A DNA stretch of 64,000 nt, taken from Chryseobacterium sp. Tr-659 (GTDB lineage: Bacteria; Bacteroidota; Bacteroidia; Flavobacteriales; Weeksellaceae). Below, one piece after another: positions 51,458-58,763 of the stretch (within the stretch, counting starts at the first letter, position 1; every line of letters begins with the position of its first letter). The notes under the pieces were generated by a model. It made no database searches, was not told where the DNA came from, and was given only the letters and a program-made list of their open reading frames with translations. The position numbers were made by a program, and so were the translations under genes. The stretch lies in NCBI RefSeq assembly GCF_011752975.1, contig NZ_VWWP01000013.1, positions 39,820 to 103,819 of the forward strand, written 5' to 3'.

Positions 51458-52252
51458 ATGCAGTTTCAGGGGCAAATTTTAAAAATGACGAGCTACGATG
51501 CAAAGCCGGTCCAATATTATCTCAATCTTTCAGGGGATCTGATCCATATGAATGAGTTATTTGGAAAGGAGCTCAGTATAAAACATATCGGATTTCAATG
51601 CGTGAACTGTGGCGAAAATAAACCTATTTACAGAATGGGCTTTTGCAAAAGCTGCTTTTTTGAAAGTCCTTATGCAAGTGATACTATCATTCGTCCGGAG
51701 CTGTCAACCGCTCATTTAGGGGTGGCAGAACGTGATCTTGAGGTTGAAAAAGAAATTCAGCTTCAGCCGCACACGGTTTATCTGGCGTATACCGGAGATG
51801 TGAAAGTAGGAGTAACCAGAAATACACAAATCCCGACAAGATGGATTGATCAGGGAGCTACTTTTGCTTTACCAATTGCCAGAACGGAAAACCGGTACGA
51901 AGCCGGAATGATAGAAGTTGCTTTAAAAGACCATTTACCAGATAAAACAAATTGGAGAAAGATGCTTCAGGATGATTTCGAAGGAGAAATCGATCTTGCA
52001 GACTTCAGACAAAAGATCAAAGAATATTTTCCTGAAGATTTCCAGAAGTTCTATAGTGAAGGAGAAGAATTATGGATGTTTGATTATCCTTTTGAAAAAC
52101 CTGAGAAAGTAAGCTCGTTTACTTTAGATAAAAAGCCTGAATTTACAGGTAAGCTTGTCGGGATCAAAGGGCAGTATCTCGGATTTGAAGGAGGAAACTT
52201 TATTAATGTAAGAGGACATGAAGGATATGTGATAGAACTAGGAATACAATAA
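51458..52252 (+). CDS. DUF2797 domain-containing protein
   Basis: A 264-residue protein of unknown function. It has a zinc-ribbon-like four-Cys cluster: FQCVNCGENKPIYRMGFCKSCFFES, of which the two CxxC pairs lie near residues 48-51 and 65-68. The following segment YLAYTGDVKVGVTRNTQIPTR near residue 108 looks like a GIY-YIG nuclease-type core (tyrosines, then GVTR). Family members are soluble and widespread in Bacteroidota and Actinobacteria. A nucleic-acid function is plausible but not shown. It is monocistronic between a -7 box and a strong terminator. Confidence 0.85.
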   Translation: MQFQGQILKMTSYDAKPVQYYLNLSGDLIHMNELFGKELSIKHIGFQCVNCGENKPIYRMGFCKSCFFESPYASDTIIRPELSTAHLGVAERDLEVEKEIQLQPHTVYLAYTGDVKVGVTRNTQIPTRWIDQGATFALPIARTENRYEAGMIEVALKDHLPDKTNWRKMLQDDFEGEIDLADFRQKIKEYFPEDFQKFYSEGEELWMFDYPFEKPEKVSSFTLDKKPEFTGKLVGIKGQYLGFEGGNFINVRGHEGYVIELGIQ

Positions 52253-52287
52253 AAAAAGCATTAGAGCCAAAGCTCTAATGCTTTTTT
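52252..52287. terminator. Bidirectional Rho-independent terminator
   Basis: A perfect 16-bp stem (52252-52267 with 52272-52287) with a CAAA loop carries A-runs on the left and T-runs on the right, so it can stop both the DUF2797 gene and the convergent DUF6029 gene. Confidence 0.9.
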
Positions 52288-52415
52288 ATAATTCATGTTG
52301 TTATGAAAGTGCTGAATATTCAATTGAGCGAATTTCACTTAATAATTGAAGTTTAGGGTATATAAAGCAATCTAAAATACTGATGCAGCTAAAATATGGG
52401 GTAGAAATAAAAAGT

Positions 52416-54068
52416 TTAGTAACTTGCACTGATTCCGAGAGAAAAGCCGGCGCTTTCAGGTACAAATCTGCATACTCCTCCTACACAGAGTAAACCTCCT
52501 CTTTGTCTGCCATATGAAGCCTGAATCCGGGTGCTGTTTTTTCTGAAAACCACTCCTCCGGTATAATAATGTATTTGTTTTTCTTTATCAGGGTTACCAT
52601 AATTGTAAAGGTCATTGATAAAGCAGGACCAGTTTTTATTGAAATTGTATTCGAAAAGTCCGGCTGCCCAATTTCCATGATATCCATTTGCCCATTGATG
52701 TTGAAGTTCTAATTTTACTGAATTCTTAGAGAATTTATAAATATTATCTAAAACTAGAGTTTGTGCTTTTACTTTACCCGAAGTTTCCTCTGTTCTGTAG
52801 GTGTTATAGAATTGATTAATAAGAACTAAAGCGATTTTCCAGTTGTCTTTAAGTCTGGTTCTGATATCCAGACTCTGGTCAGAATAGTATTTTTCTCCTA
52901 ATGCGAGAAAGGCTGTTGTATAATCTCTGACGTTATTGATATAAGAACGATAGGTTCCTTTCAATCCATACCAGTTGGAAATATTTAAGGATAAATCCAT
53001 TCCGTATTTTCCACCAAGCAATGTTCCTTTTTTTATTTTGTAAAAAATATCAAACTGAGAACCTATCTCTCCGGATTTTTTTTGTGGAAGAAAGGCAAGC
53101 CTTGGTTGAGCCTGATATACATAAATGTTAGCCAGGCTGTAATCATATTGTTTAGTGAGAGCCGGAACATAATTAAGAACAGCGTTATGATAGATGTTTC
53201 CGATTTGATCTCTCTGAGAATAGAAATTAAAATTTTCGAGTCTCCTTAAACTGGCAATAATCCCAAACCGCTCCGTTGCATAAGAAAGGTTGATTAGATA
53301 AGCATTTCCGGGAAATATATTGCTAGGATCCAATGCTGAAACCTGCTTGATATTATCTTTGGTCTTATAGAGGTATTCAAATTCCAAAGCGAACTTAGAA
53401 TATTCCATTTTAATGCGTGAAGAATAGATACTTACATTTTTGGGATATAAAGGATTTTCCTGATTATTTTCATATTTATTTACATAGCTGAACCCTATGC
53501 TTGATGTGAAGTTTTTCATTTTTGTCAGAGAATCCAGCTTAAGTTCTGTATCCAATCCTGCAACAAGCCCATTTGAAAGATTGAATCCTAATCTTTGTCT
53601 TCCTAGTAGGGCTTTTATAGTTATAATTTGATCAGGATCATTATATTTTATTTTTCCTCCCAATAAGGAATTTGCAATCCCTAGCTGCTTATCTTCCCAC
53701 ACACGAAGTGCGAGACCGCTTCCAAATTGTTCATAAAAGTGTCCTAAAGTAACATCTATTCCTGCTTTTTCATTATTGTAATTCACAAAATAGGTTCCCA
53801 GATTGGTTTTGTTTAATGCAGGAGAGTAATTAAGGAGAGCTTTTGGCTCGTAAGATTCGAGCTGGGCACCAATTGTAAAGCTGTTGAGTTTATAATTAAT
53901 ATTCAGGTAATTGTTTGATCTTAATCTTTGATCAGCTTCGCTTTCAGAAAGTTTTATTTTGTTGTCATCAACATAATATTGTGAATTTGATTCCAGATTT
54001 ACGGATAATTGGCAAATGACTTTAATACTGAAAAAAAGCATTATTACAGTAATAAACTTGTTCTGCAT
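52416..54068 (-). CDS. DUF6029 outer membrane beta-barrel protein
   Basis: A 550-residue protein with a signal peptide (ending SIKVICQ near residue 20). The rest is rich in alternating polar/hydrophobic beta strands, such as NYLNINYKLNSFTIGAQLES and GFSLGISASY at the end, which indicates an outer membrane barrel. The C-terminal block RGGLLCVGGVCRFVPE is a DUF6029 hallmark, and its two Cys form a CX4C pair near residue 530. Function is unknown. It starts 5 nt after the TlpA-like gene, so the two are cotranscribed. The neighbouring plus-strand genes are also cysteine-pair envelope proteins. Confidence 0.85.
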   Translation of the reverse strand: MQNKFITVIMLFFSIKVICQLSVNLESNSQYYVDDNKIKLSESEADQRLRSNNYLNINYKLNSFTIGAQLESYEPKALLNYSPALNKTNLGTYFVNYNNEKAGIDVTLGHFYEQFGSGLALRVWEDKQLGIANSLLGGKIKYNDPDQIITIKALLGRQRLGFNLSNGLVAGLDTELKLDSLTKMKNFTSSIGFSYVNKYENNQENPLYPKNVSIYSSRIKMEYSKFALEFEYLYKTKDNIKQVSALDPSNIFPGNAYLINLSYATERFGIIASLRRLENFNFYSQRDQIGNIYHNAVLNYVPALTKQYDYSLANIYVYQAQPRLAFLPQKKSGEIGSQFDIFYKIKKGTLLGGKYGMDLSLNISNWYGLKGTYRSYINNVRDYTTAFLALGEKYYSDQSLDIRTRLKDNWKIALVLINQFYNTYRTEETSGKVKAQTLVLDNIYKFSKNSVKLELQHQWANGYHGNWAAGLFEYNFNKNWSCFINDLYNYGNPDKEKQIHYYTGGVVFRKNSTRIQASYGRQRGGLLCVGGVCRFVPESAGFSLGISASY

Positions 54069-54073
54069 AACAA

Positions 54074-54559
54074 TTAAGGTGTTGTATTATATTCTTTGAT
54101 TTTTTTTATCAGTTCATCTTCATCCCCTGGAGAATAGCCTACATGAGAATAAACAATTTTTCCCTTGTGTAGAATAATAACATGAGGTATGCTATTGATA
54201 TTAAGAGCCCGCTTTAGGGTTTGATTAGGATCGAGAAGTATGGTATAGGGCCAGCCTTTACTTTTTGCAACAGTTTTCACCTTTGAAGTAGTACGTGCAT
54301 CATCCGTTGAAACAGCATACATACTAAATTGGCTTTCTTTCTGCCAGTCTTCATATTTCTCATTAATGGTTGTTAATTCTTCCATACACGGCAGACACCA
54401 TGTCGCCCAAAAACTCATAACAACAGGTTTTGAAGAATCAATTTTTGAAACATTGAGTTTTTCACCATTTAAAGTATTAACAGATACATTTGGTACTTCC
54501 TGAGCAAGACAGAAATCCAGACTTAGAATTAAAAATCCAGCTAAAATTATTTTCAACAT
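54074..54559 (-). CDS. TlpA-like periplasmic thiol-disulfide oxidoreductase
   Basis: A 161-residue thioredoxin-fold protein with a cleaved signal peptide (ending LDFCLAQ near residue 20). The active site is FWATWCLPCMEE near residue 52, a WCxxC redox pair. The cis-Pro is in INSIPHVIILHKG near residue 125. TlpA-type proteins reduce or oxidise cysteine pairs of envelope partners. No cytochrome maturation gene is nearby. Instead its partner gene encodes the DUF6029 barrel, which has its own Cys pair. A strong promoter lies 22 nt upstream. Confidence 0.9.
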   Translation of the reverse strand: MLKIILAGFLILSLDFCLAQEVPNVSVNTLNGEKLNVSKIDSSKPVVMSFWATWCLPCMEELTTINEKYEDWQKESQFSMYAVSTDDARTTSKVKTVAKSKGWPYTILLDPNQTLKRALNINSIPHVIILHKGKIVYSHVGYSPGDEDELIKKIKEYNTTP

Positions 54560-54580
54560 AATTGTTTGTTTTTTTGATTA

Positions 54581-54611
54581 CAAATATATTATTTTATTGC
54601 TATTATCAAAA
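54581..54611 (-). promoter_or_regulatory. Strong promoter of the tlpA-DUF6029 operon
   Basis: On the minus strand, TTTTG (54611-54607), 18 nt, TATATTTG (54588-54581). Both elements match the Bacteroidota consensus. The rest of the divergent spacer, up to 54762, is AT-rich with no clear plus-strand -7 box. Confidence 0.75.
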
Positions 54612-54762
54612 TAAATTTATAGTTTTGTTGTGAAAAACATTCCAAAAACACATTTTTATTGATTTATTTTCAATGAAAATGAGAAAATTTTACACTTTTT
54701 ATTAATGTTGACTTTATAAAATTTTAAAAACACTCTTTTCTAACTAAATAATTTATAAAAAA

Positions 54763-55827
54763 ATGCAAAAAAAATTATTATTTCATTTCGTGGTGATTAT
54801 TTTTATGCTGTCAATCCTTTCGTGCAAAGGATCTGAGAGTGATGAAGGTGATACTGTAGCAACTTATATCATTATATCTTCGGAAGGAGGTAACGAGAAA
54901 TTATTAGGAAAAACATTTACATTTAAAGTAAAAGATAATCTGAACCATGATATTACTACAATGACGGAGATTTATATCAATGGACAGTTAATCAACGGAA
55001 ATCAATATACTCCACCAGAGAAAGGGGTCTATACTGTGAATGCAAAATATCAGGAACTCCCTGTAAATCCCATCTTGGTAAATGCACTCATTAATGAAGG
55101 TATAAATTTTAAACACAGAATTTTATATGAGGATTTTACAGGTACATGGTGTGGAAACTGTACCCGTGCCGGTGCAAGAGCTAAAAACTTAGCATTACAA
55201 ACTGATGACGGTTTTGTTTTTATGGGGGTTCATGGTCCCAGCGGGCAAGATCCATGGTCTAATACAACAAGTACAGAGCTTGAGCTTTTTAAGAATGTTA
55301 CCGGTGCGGATCTGGGCTGGCCAACAATGTTTATCAACAGAAATACAATGTGGGAGGATACAGAAAACTATACGGATATGTCGGTGCCGCTGTCCCAGCT
55401 GAAAGCATTCAGTAAAGTAGGAATTAAAATAGGTTCTGTAGTTTCTGGGAATTTGCTGAATATTAATGCGCAAATCTCATTTGCTCAGGATTTTACAGGT
55501 CTTAAAATTGCTGCCTTTATGGTAGAGGATGAACTGGTCGGTAAACAAAAAAATTATATTCCGGCATTAGGACCTCCTACTATTTATGACTATGTCCATC
55601 ATAATATTTTGCGTAATAGATTGACTTCTTCAATTGCGGGAGAAAATATCCCGGGTAATGAAACTGTAATTTCAAATGAATACTCAAGATCATTTCAATT
55701 TTCTATCCCTACAGATTATAATCGCAATCATCTTAAAGTAATCGTGATGATACTGGATGGAAGCGGTTCCGTTTTGAATGTTAGAGAAGAAAAGATTGGT
55801 ATAACCAACAACTATGAATTCTTATAA
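54763..55827 (+). CDS. Omp28-related outer membrane lipoprotein with a thioredoxin-like motif
   Basis: A 354-residue lipoprotein: signal ending LSILSC with the acylated Cys near residue 21. After a beta-rich N-terminal domain (about residues 30-110), the Omp28 domain begins with LYEDFTGTWCGNCTRAGARA near residue 123. TGTWCGxC is the family signature and looks like a thioredoxin active site. LGWPTMFINRNTMWED follows near residue 185, where a cis-Pro-like position is visible. Omp28-type proteins were first described as Bacteroidota surface antigens, and their reaction is not established. It lies 41 nt upstream of a second Omp28 protein. Confidence 0.85.
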   Translation: MQKKLLFHFVVIIFMLSILSCKGSESDEGDTVATYIIISSEGGNEKLLGKTFTFKVKDNLNHDITTMTEIYINGQLINGNQYTPPEKGVYTVNAKYQELPVNPILVNALINEGINFKHRILYEDFTGTWCGNCTRAGARAKNLALQTDDGFVFMGVHGPSGQDPWSNTTSTELELFKNVTGADLGWPTMFINRNTMWEDTENYTDMSVPLSQLKAFSKVGIKIGSVVSGNLLNINAQISFAQDFTGLKIAAFMVEDELVGKQKNYIPALGPPTIYDYVHHNILRNRLTSSIAGENIPGNETVISNEYSRSFQFSIPTDYNRNHLKVIVMILDGSGSVLNVREEKIGITNNYEFL

Positions 55828-55868
55828 AACTTACTTCATTAAATATTAACAACTTAAAAAACTACTAA

Positions 55869-57749
55869 ATGAAAAAGATTCTATTTATGGCATGTATTCT
55901 GATCTTCGGAATACATCAATCACAGACTTATTATAGTCAGGATTTTAATACAACAGGACTGAATGGCTGGGTGAGTACAGATCTCGACGGGGATGGACAA
56001 CAATGGGCAAACTTGAATGCCTCAAGTATAGACCCTAACCTGGGAAGTGGATCCTTGGTTTCCTTTTCCTATCAAAATAATCAGGCACTTACTCCCAATA
56101 ATTTAATTACTTCGCCATTAATTGATTTAAGCACGGTTACTGCAAGTAATGTTTATCTTATTTATGATCAGGCAACAAATCCGAATTATCCAGCAGAGAA
56201 ATATTCTGTTTACGTAACTTCATCCAATGTTCCTGCTACCATTACTGCTTCTACCCCGGTTTACACTGAAACGGTTGCTTCAGGAGCGGTACAGAACAAA
56301 TCAATTAATCTGTCTCCCTATATAGGACAGCAGGTGTATGTCTCATTTAGACATTATGACTGTACTGATAATTTCTATCTAATCATAGATAATGTTAAGG
56401 TAAAAACTGTTGGAGATAATGATATTACGGTTAAAAAAATTGCTTTAGACCGGTATGGGCTTGCCAATGCAAATTATACCATCAAAGCAACTGTAAAAAA
56501 TAATGGAGCACAAAGTGTTAACAATATGGCTGTTAACTGGACTGACGGAACAGGGGATCATCTTTCTACCATTCCATTAGCATCCCCACTAGGTACGGGG
56601 CAGGAAATTACAGTTAGCCATCCGATTGCTGTAAATTTTGCTTCAGTTGCGGATCGAAATATCAATTTTACTATTACTCAGGTAAACGGGTTGTCAGATT
56701 CTTCTCCTGCGGATAATGCGATGGCTACAAAATTTGCCACTGTAAGCCAGAATTCCCCTAAAAAAGTTGTGATTGAAGAGGGAACAGGAACATGGTGCGG
56801 GTATTGCCCTAGAGGTGCGATCGCAATGCAGAATGCTACTAATAATTTTCCTAACGATTTTATTGGAATTGCAGTGCATGGAGGAAGTAATAGTGAGCCA
56901 ATGAAAGTGACGGAATATGCGGATGCCGCAAACTTTCCGGGCTTTCCAACCTTAAATGTAGACAGAACCTTGTTAGGAGAAGATGTTTCTACTGATTTTT
57001 CACCTGTAGTTAATGCAAGAAAAACTTTAATAGTACCAGCTGCGTTAAGTGCAACTTCTACACTGGCAGGGCAAACCCTTACATTAAATGCTTCGGCAGT
57101 TTTCAGATCGAACTTCACCAACGCCAGCTATAGATTTGCAGTAGTAATGATAGAAAACGGAGTTACAGGTACAACTGCTGCTTACAATCAGGTTAATTAC
57201 TATGCGGGAAATGCTATGGGACCTATGGGAGGATATGAAAATAAACCTAACCCAGTGCCTGCTGCAGATATGGTTTATGATCATGTAGGAAGAATGTTAT
57301 TGGGAGGCTATGCCGGACAGGTGGGCTCAATACCAGCTGTGATTACTGATGGGCAAACTGTGAATTATACATTTACAGCCGATATCCCGGCAAATTATAA
57401 TCTAAATAAAATGAAGGCGGTATTGCTTCTCATCGATAGTGCAACAGGCGAGATCGCTAATGCAGCAGGACCTTTTGCTATTACAGGTTCATTAGGTGTA
57501 AAAACTAATGAAGCAGAAAACAGAGAGATCACAATATATCCTAATCCGGCAAAAGATTACATCAAAGTACAGGCAAAAGGAAAAGTTGATTTAAAGATCC
57601 TTGATGCTAATGGAAGAATTGTTTTGGAAAAAGCCGGAGTAGAGCCTGATACTTCTGTTTCTACACAAAGCTTAATAAAAGGGGTTTACCTGATATCTTT
57701 AAAAGAAAAAGGTTCAGAGCCAATAACTAAAAAATTAATTATTAAATAA
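55869..57749 (+). CDS. Omp28-related protein with an adhesin-like N-terminal domain and a T9SS sorting domain
   Basis: A 626-residue secreted protein. A signal peptide (ending GIHQSQ) is followed at residues 20-170 by a choice-of-anchor J / cleaved adhesin-like beta-sandwich (YYSQDFNTTGLNGWVSTDLD). Residues 180-285 form a CARDB-like domain. The Omp28 thioredoxin-like domain starts EEGTGTWCGYCPRGAIAMQ near residue 307, with FPGFPTLNVDRT near residue 355. The final ~75 residues are a type A T9SS sorting domain (ITIYPNPAKDYIKVQ ... LIIK), so it is carried over the outer membrane by type IX secretion. It probably shares an operon with both neighbours. Confidence 0.9.
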   Translation: MKKILFMACILIFGIHQSQTYYSQDFNTTGLNGWVSTDLDGDGQQWANLNASSIDPNLGSGSLVSFSYQNNQALTPNNLITSPLIDLSTVTASNVYLIYDQATNPNYPAEKYSVYVTSSNVPATITASTPVYTETVASGAVQNKSINLSPYIGQQVYVSFRHYDCTDNFYLIIDNVKVKTVGDNDITVKKIALDRYGLANANYTIKATVKNNGAQSVNNMAVNWTDGTGDHLSTIPLASPLGTGQEITVSHPIAVNFASVADRNINFTITQVNGLSDSSPADNAMATKFATVSQNSPKKVVIEEGTGTWCGYCPRGAIAMQNATNNFPNDFIGIAVHGGSNSEPMKVTEYADAANFPGFPTLNVDRTLLGEDVSTDFSPVVNARKTLIVPAALSATSTLAGQTLTLNASAVFRSNFTNASYRFAVVMIENGVTGTTAAYNQVNYYAGNAMGPMGGYENKPNPVPAADMVYDHVGRMLLGGYAGQVGSIPAVITDGQTVNYTFTADIPANYNLNKMKAVLLLIDSATGEIANAAGPFAITGSLGVKTNEAENREITIYPNPAKDYIKVQAKGKVDLKILDANGRIVLEKAGVEPDTSVSTQSLIKGVYLISLKEKGSEPITKKLIIK

Positions 57750-57757
57750 CAATTTCA

Positions 57758-57794
57758 AAATTCAGGGAGAACTGTTTAAGATCTTCCTGAATTT
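57758..57794 (+). terminator. Hairpin between the Omp28-T9SS gene and the next gene
   Basis: AAATTCAGG and CCTGAATTT (57758-57766 with 57786-57794) form a 9-bp stem with a 19-nt loop, followed by ATAAAAA, not by a T-run. It may be a partial terminator or a processing site inside the operon. Confidence 0.45.
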
Positions 57795-57805
57795 ATAAAA
57801 AGCTT

Positions 57806-58555
57806 ATGAAAAAAAATCATTTTATATATATAGTGTGCGCTTTTCTGTGTTTTTATGGAAAGGCCCAGATTGCTTTAGCAAAAGAAGATGGTACCCCCAT
57901 AAATAACGGACAGGTCATTACTTTCAATACAACAAATGAAGTGCCTGCAAATCTGCATTATAAAATTAAGAATATATCGTCTTCTCCTGTAAATGTTCGT
58001 ATAAAGGTGGTAAGCATTGTTAATGCAACGGGAAGCGATTTTCAATTTTGCTACCAGACTACCTGTCTGCCTTTTGTTTCGGCAAATGGTATATATCCGG
58101 CTAATACAAAGCCTGCAATTAATATAGGAGCCAATTCGGAAGTTTCCAATGGGTATACCATGTGGAATTTAGATGCCGGATCAGGAGCGTTCCCTATTGA
58201 TTATGTAATAAAATATTATACGGTGGACTCTTTTAATAGTGAATATGGTACTCCTGTAACATTTACCTACAGATATGATCCTAATGCAGTCTTAACAGTC
58301 GCTGATGTAAAAAAGGAAAAAAATCTTTTTGTAGAAATTCCCACAACAATTGTCCAGAATAATATTCAGATTGCTTCCAAAGAAGATGTTTCTTATGTAT
58401 TATATAACATGGAAGGACGTAGAATAATAAAAGGAGAATTAAAAAAAGGAAAACAGGTAATAGATATTTCTGGACTTAATTCCGGAACATATATGGTCGT
58501 TGTTAATAACAAACAAAATGAAATCATTTCCAAGAAGATTATTAAGAGTGACTAG
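57806..58555 (+). CDS. Secreted protein with a T9SS type A sorting domain
   Basis: A 249-residue protein with a signal peptide (ending FYGKAQ near residue 21). The mature part, residues 25-165, is an all-beta, Ig-like domain and contains one close cysteine pair, FCYQTTCLPF (CX4C) near residue 75. The end, from about residue 175, is a type A sorting domain: VLYNMEGRRIIKGELKKG, then ISGLNSGTYMVVV and KKIIKSD. It is therefore exported through T9SS. It follows the Omp28-T9SS gene in the same direction. No function is known; the Cys pair could be a redox substrate of the neighbours (inference). Confidence 0.8.
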   Translation: MKKNHFIYIVCAFLCFYGKAQIALAKEDGTPINNGQVITFNTTNEVPANLHYKIKNISSSPVNVRIKVVSIVNATGSDFQFCYQTTCLPFVSANGIYPANTKPAINIGANSEVSNGYTMWNLDAGSGAFPIDYVIKYYTVDSFNSEYGTPVTFTYRYDPNAVLTVADVKKEKNLFVEIPTTIVQNNIQIASKEDVSYVLYNMEGRRIIKGELKKGKQVIDISGLNSGTYMVVVNNKQNEIISKKIIKSD

Positions 58556-58582
58556 TTGGTAGAATTAAGACTTAATTTCTAA

Positions 58583-58620
58583 AAAACAGGCAGTCTAAAA
58601 TAAAGGCAGCCTGTTTTATT
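58583..58620 (+). terminator. Rho-independent terminator of the Omp28/T9SS operon
   Basis: AAAACAGGC and GCCTGTTTT (58583-58591 with 58609-58617) form a 9-bp stem with a T-rich tail. Confidence 0.7.
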
Positions 58621-58763
58621 AATCAGTAAAACGGTATAAAATGAATATCGATAAAAGTATTATTTTATGGATTCTTGTTAATTTAACATCGAGAGCATGA
58701 GTGGAATTAAAATGTCTCCTGATAAATCCTTATATTTAAGGTGTGTAAAACTAAAATCACAAT

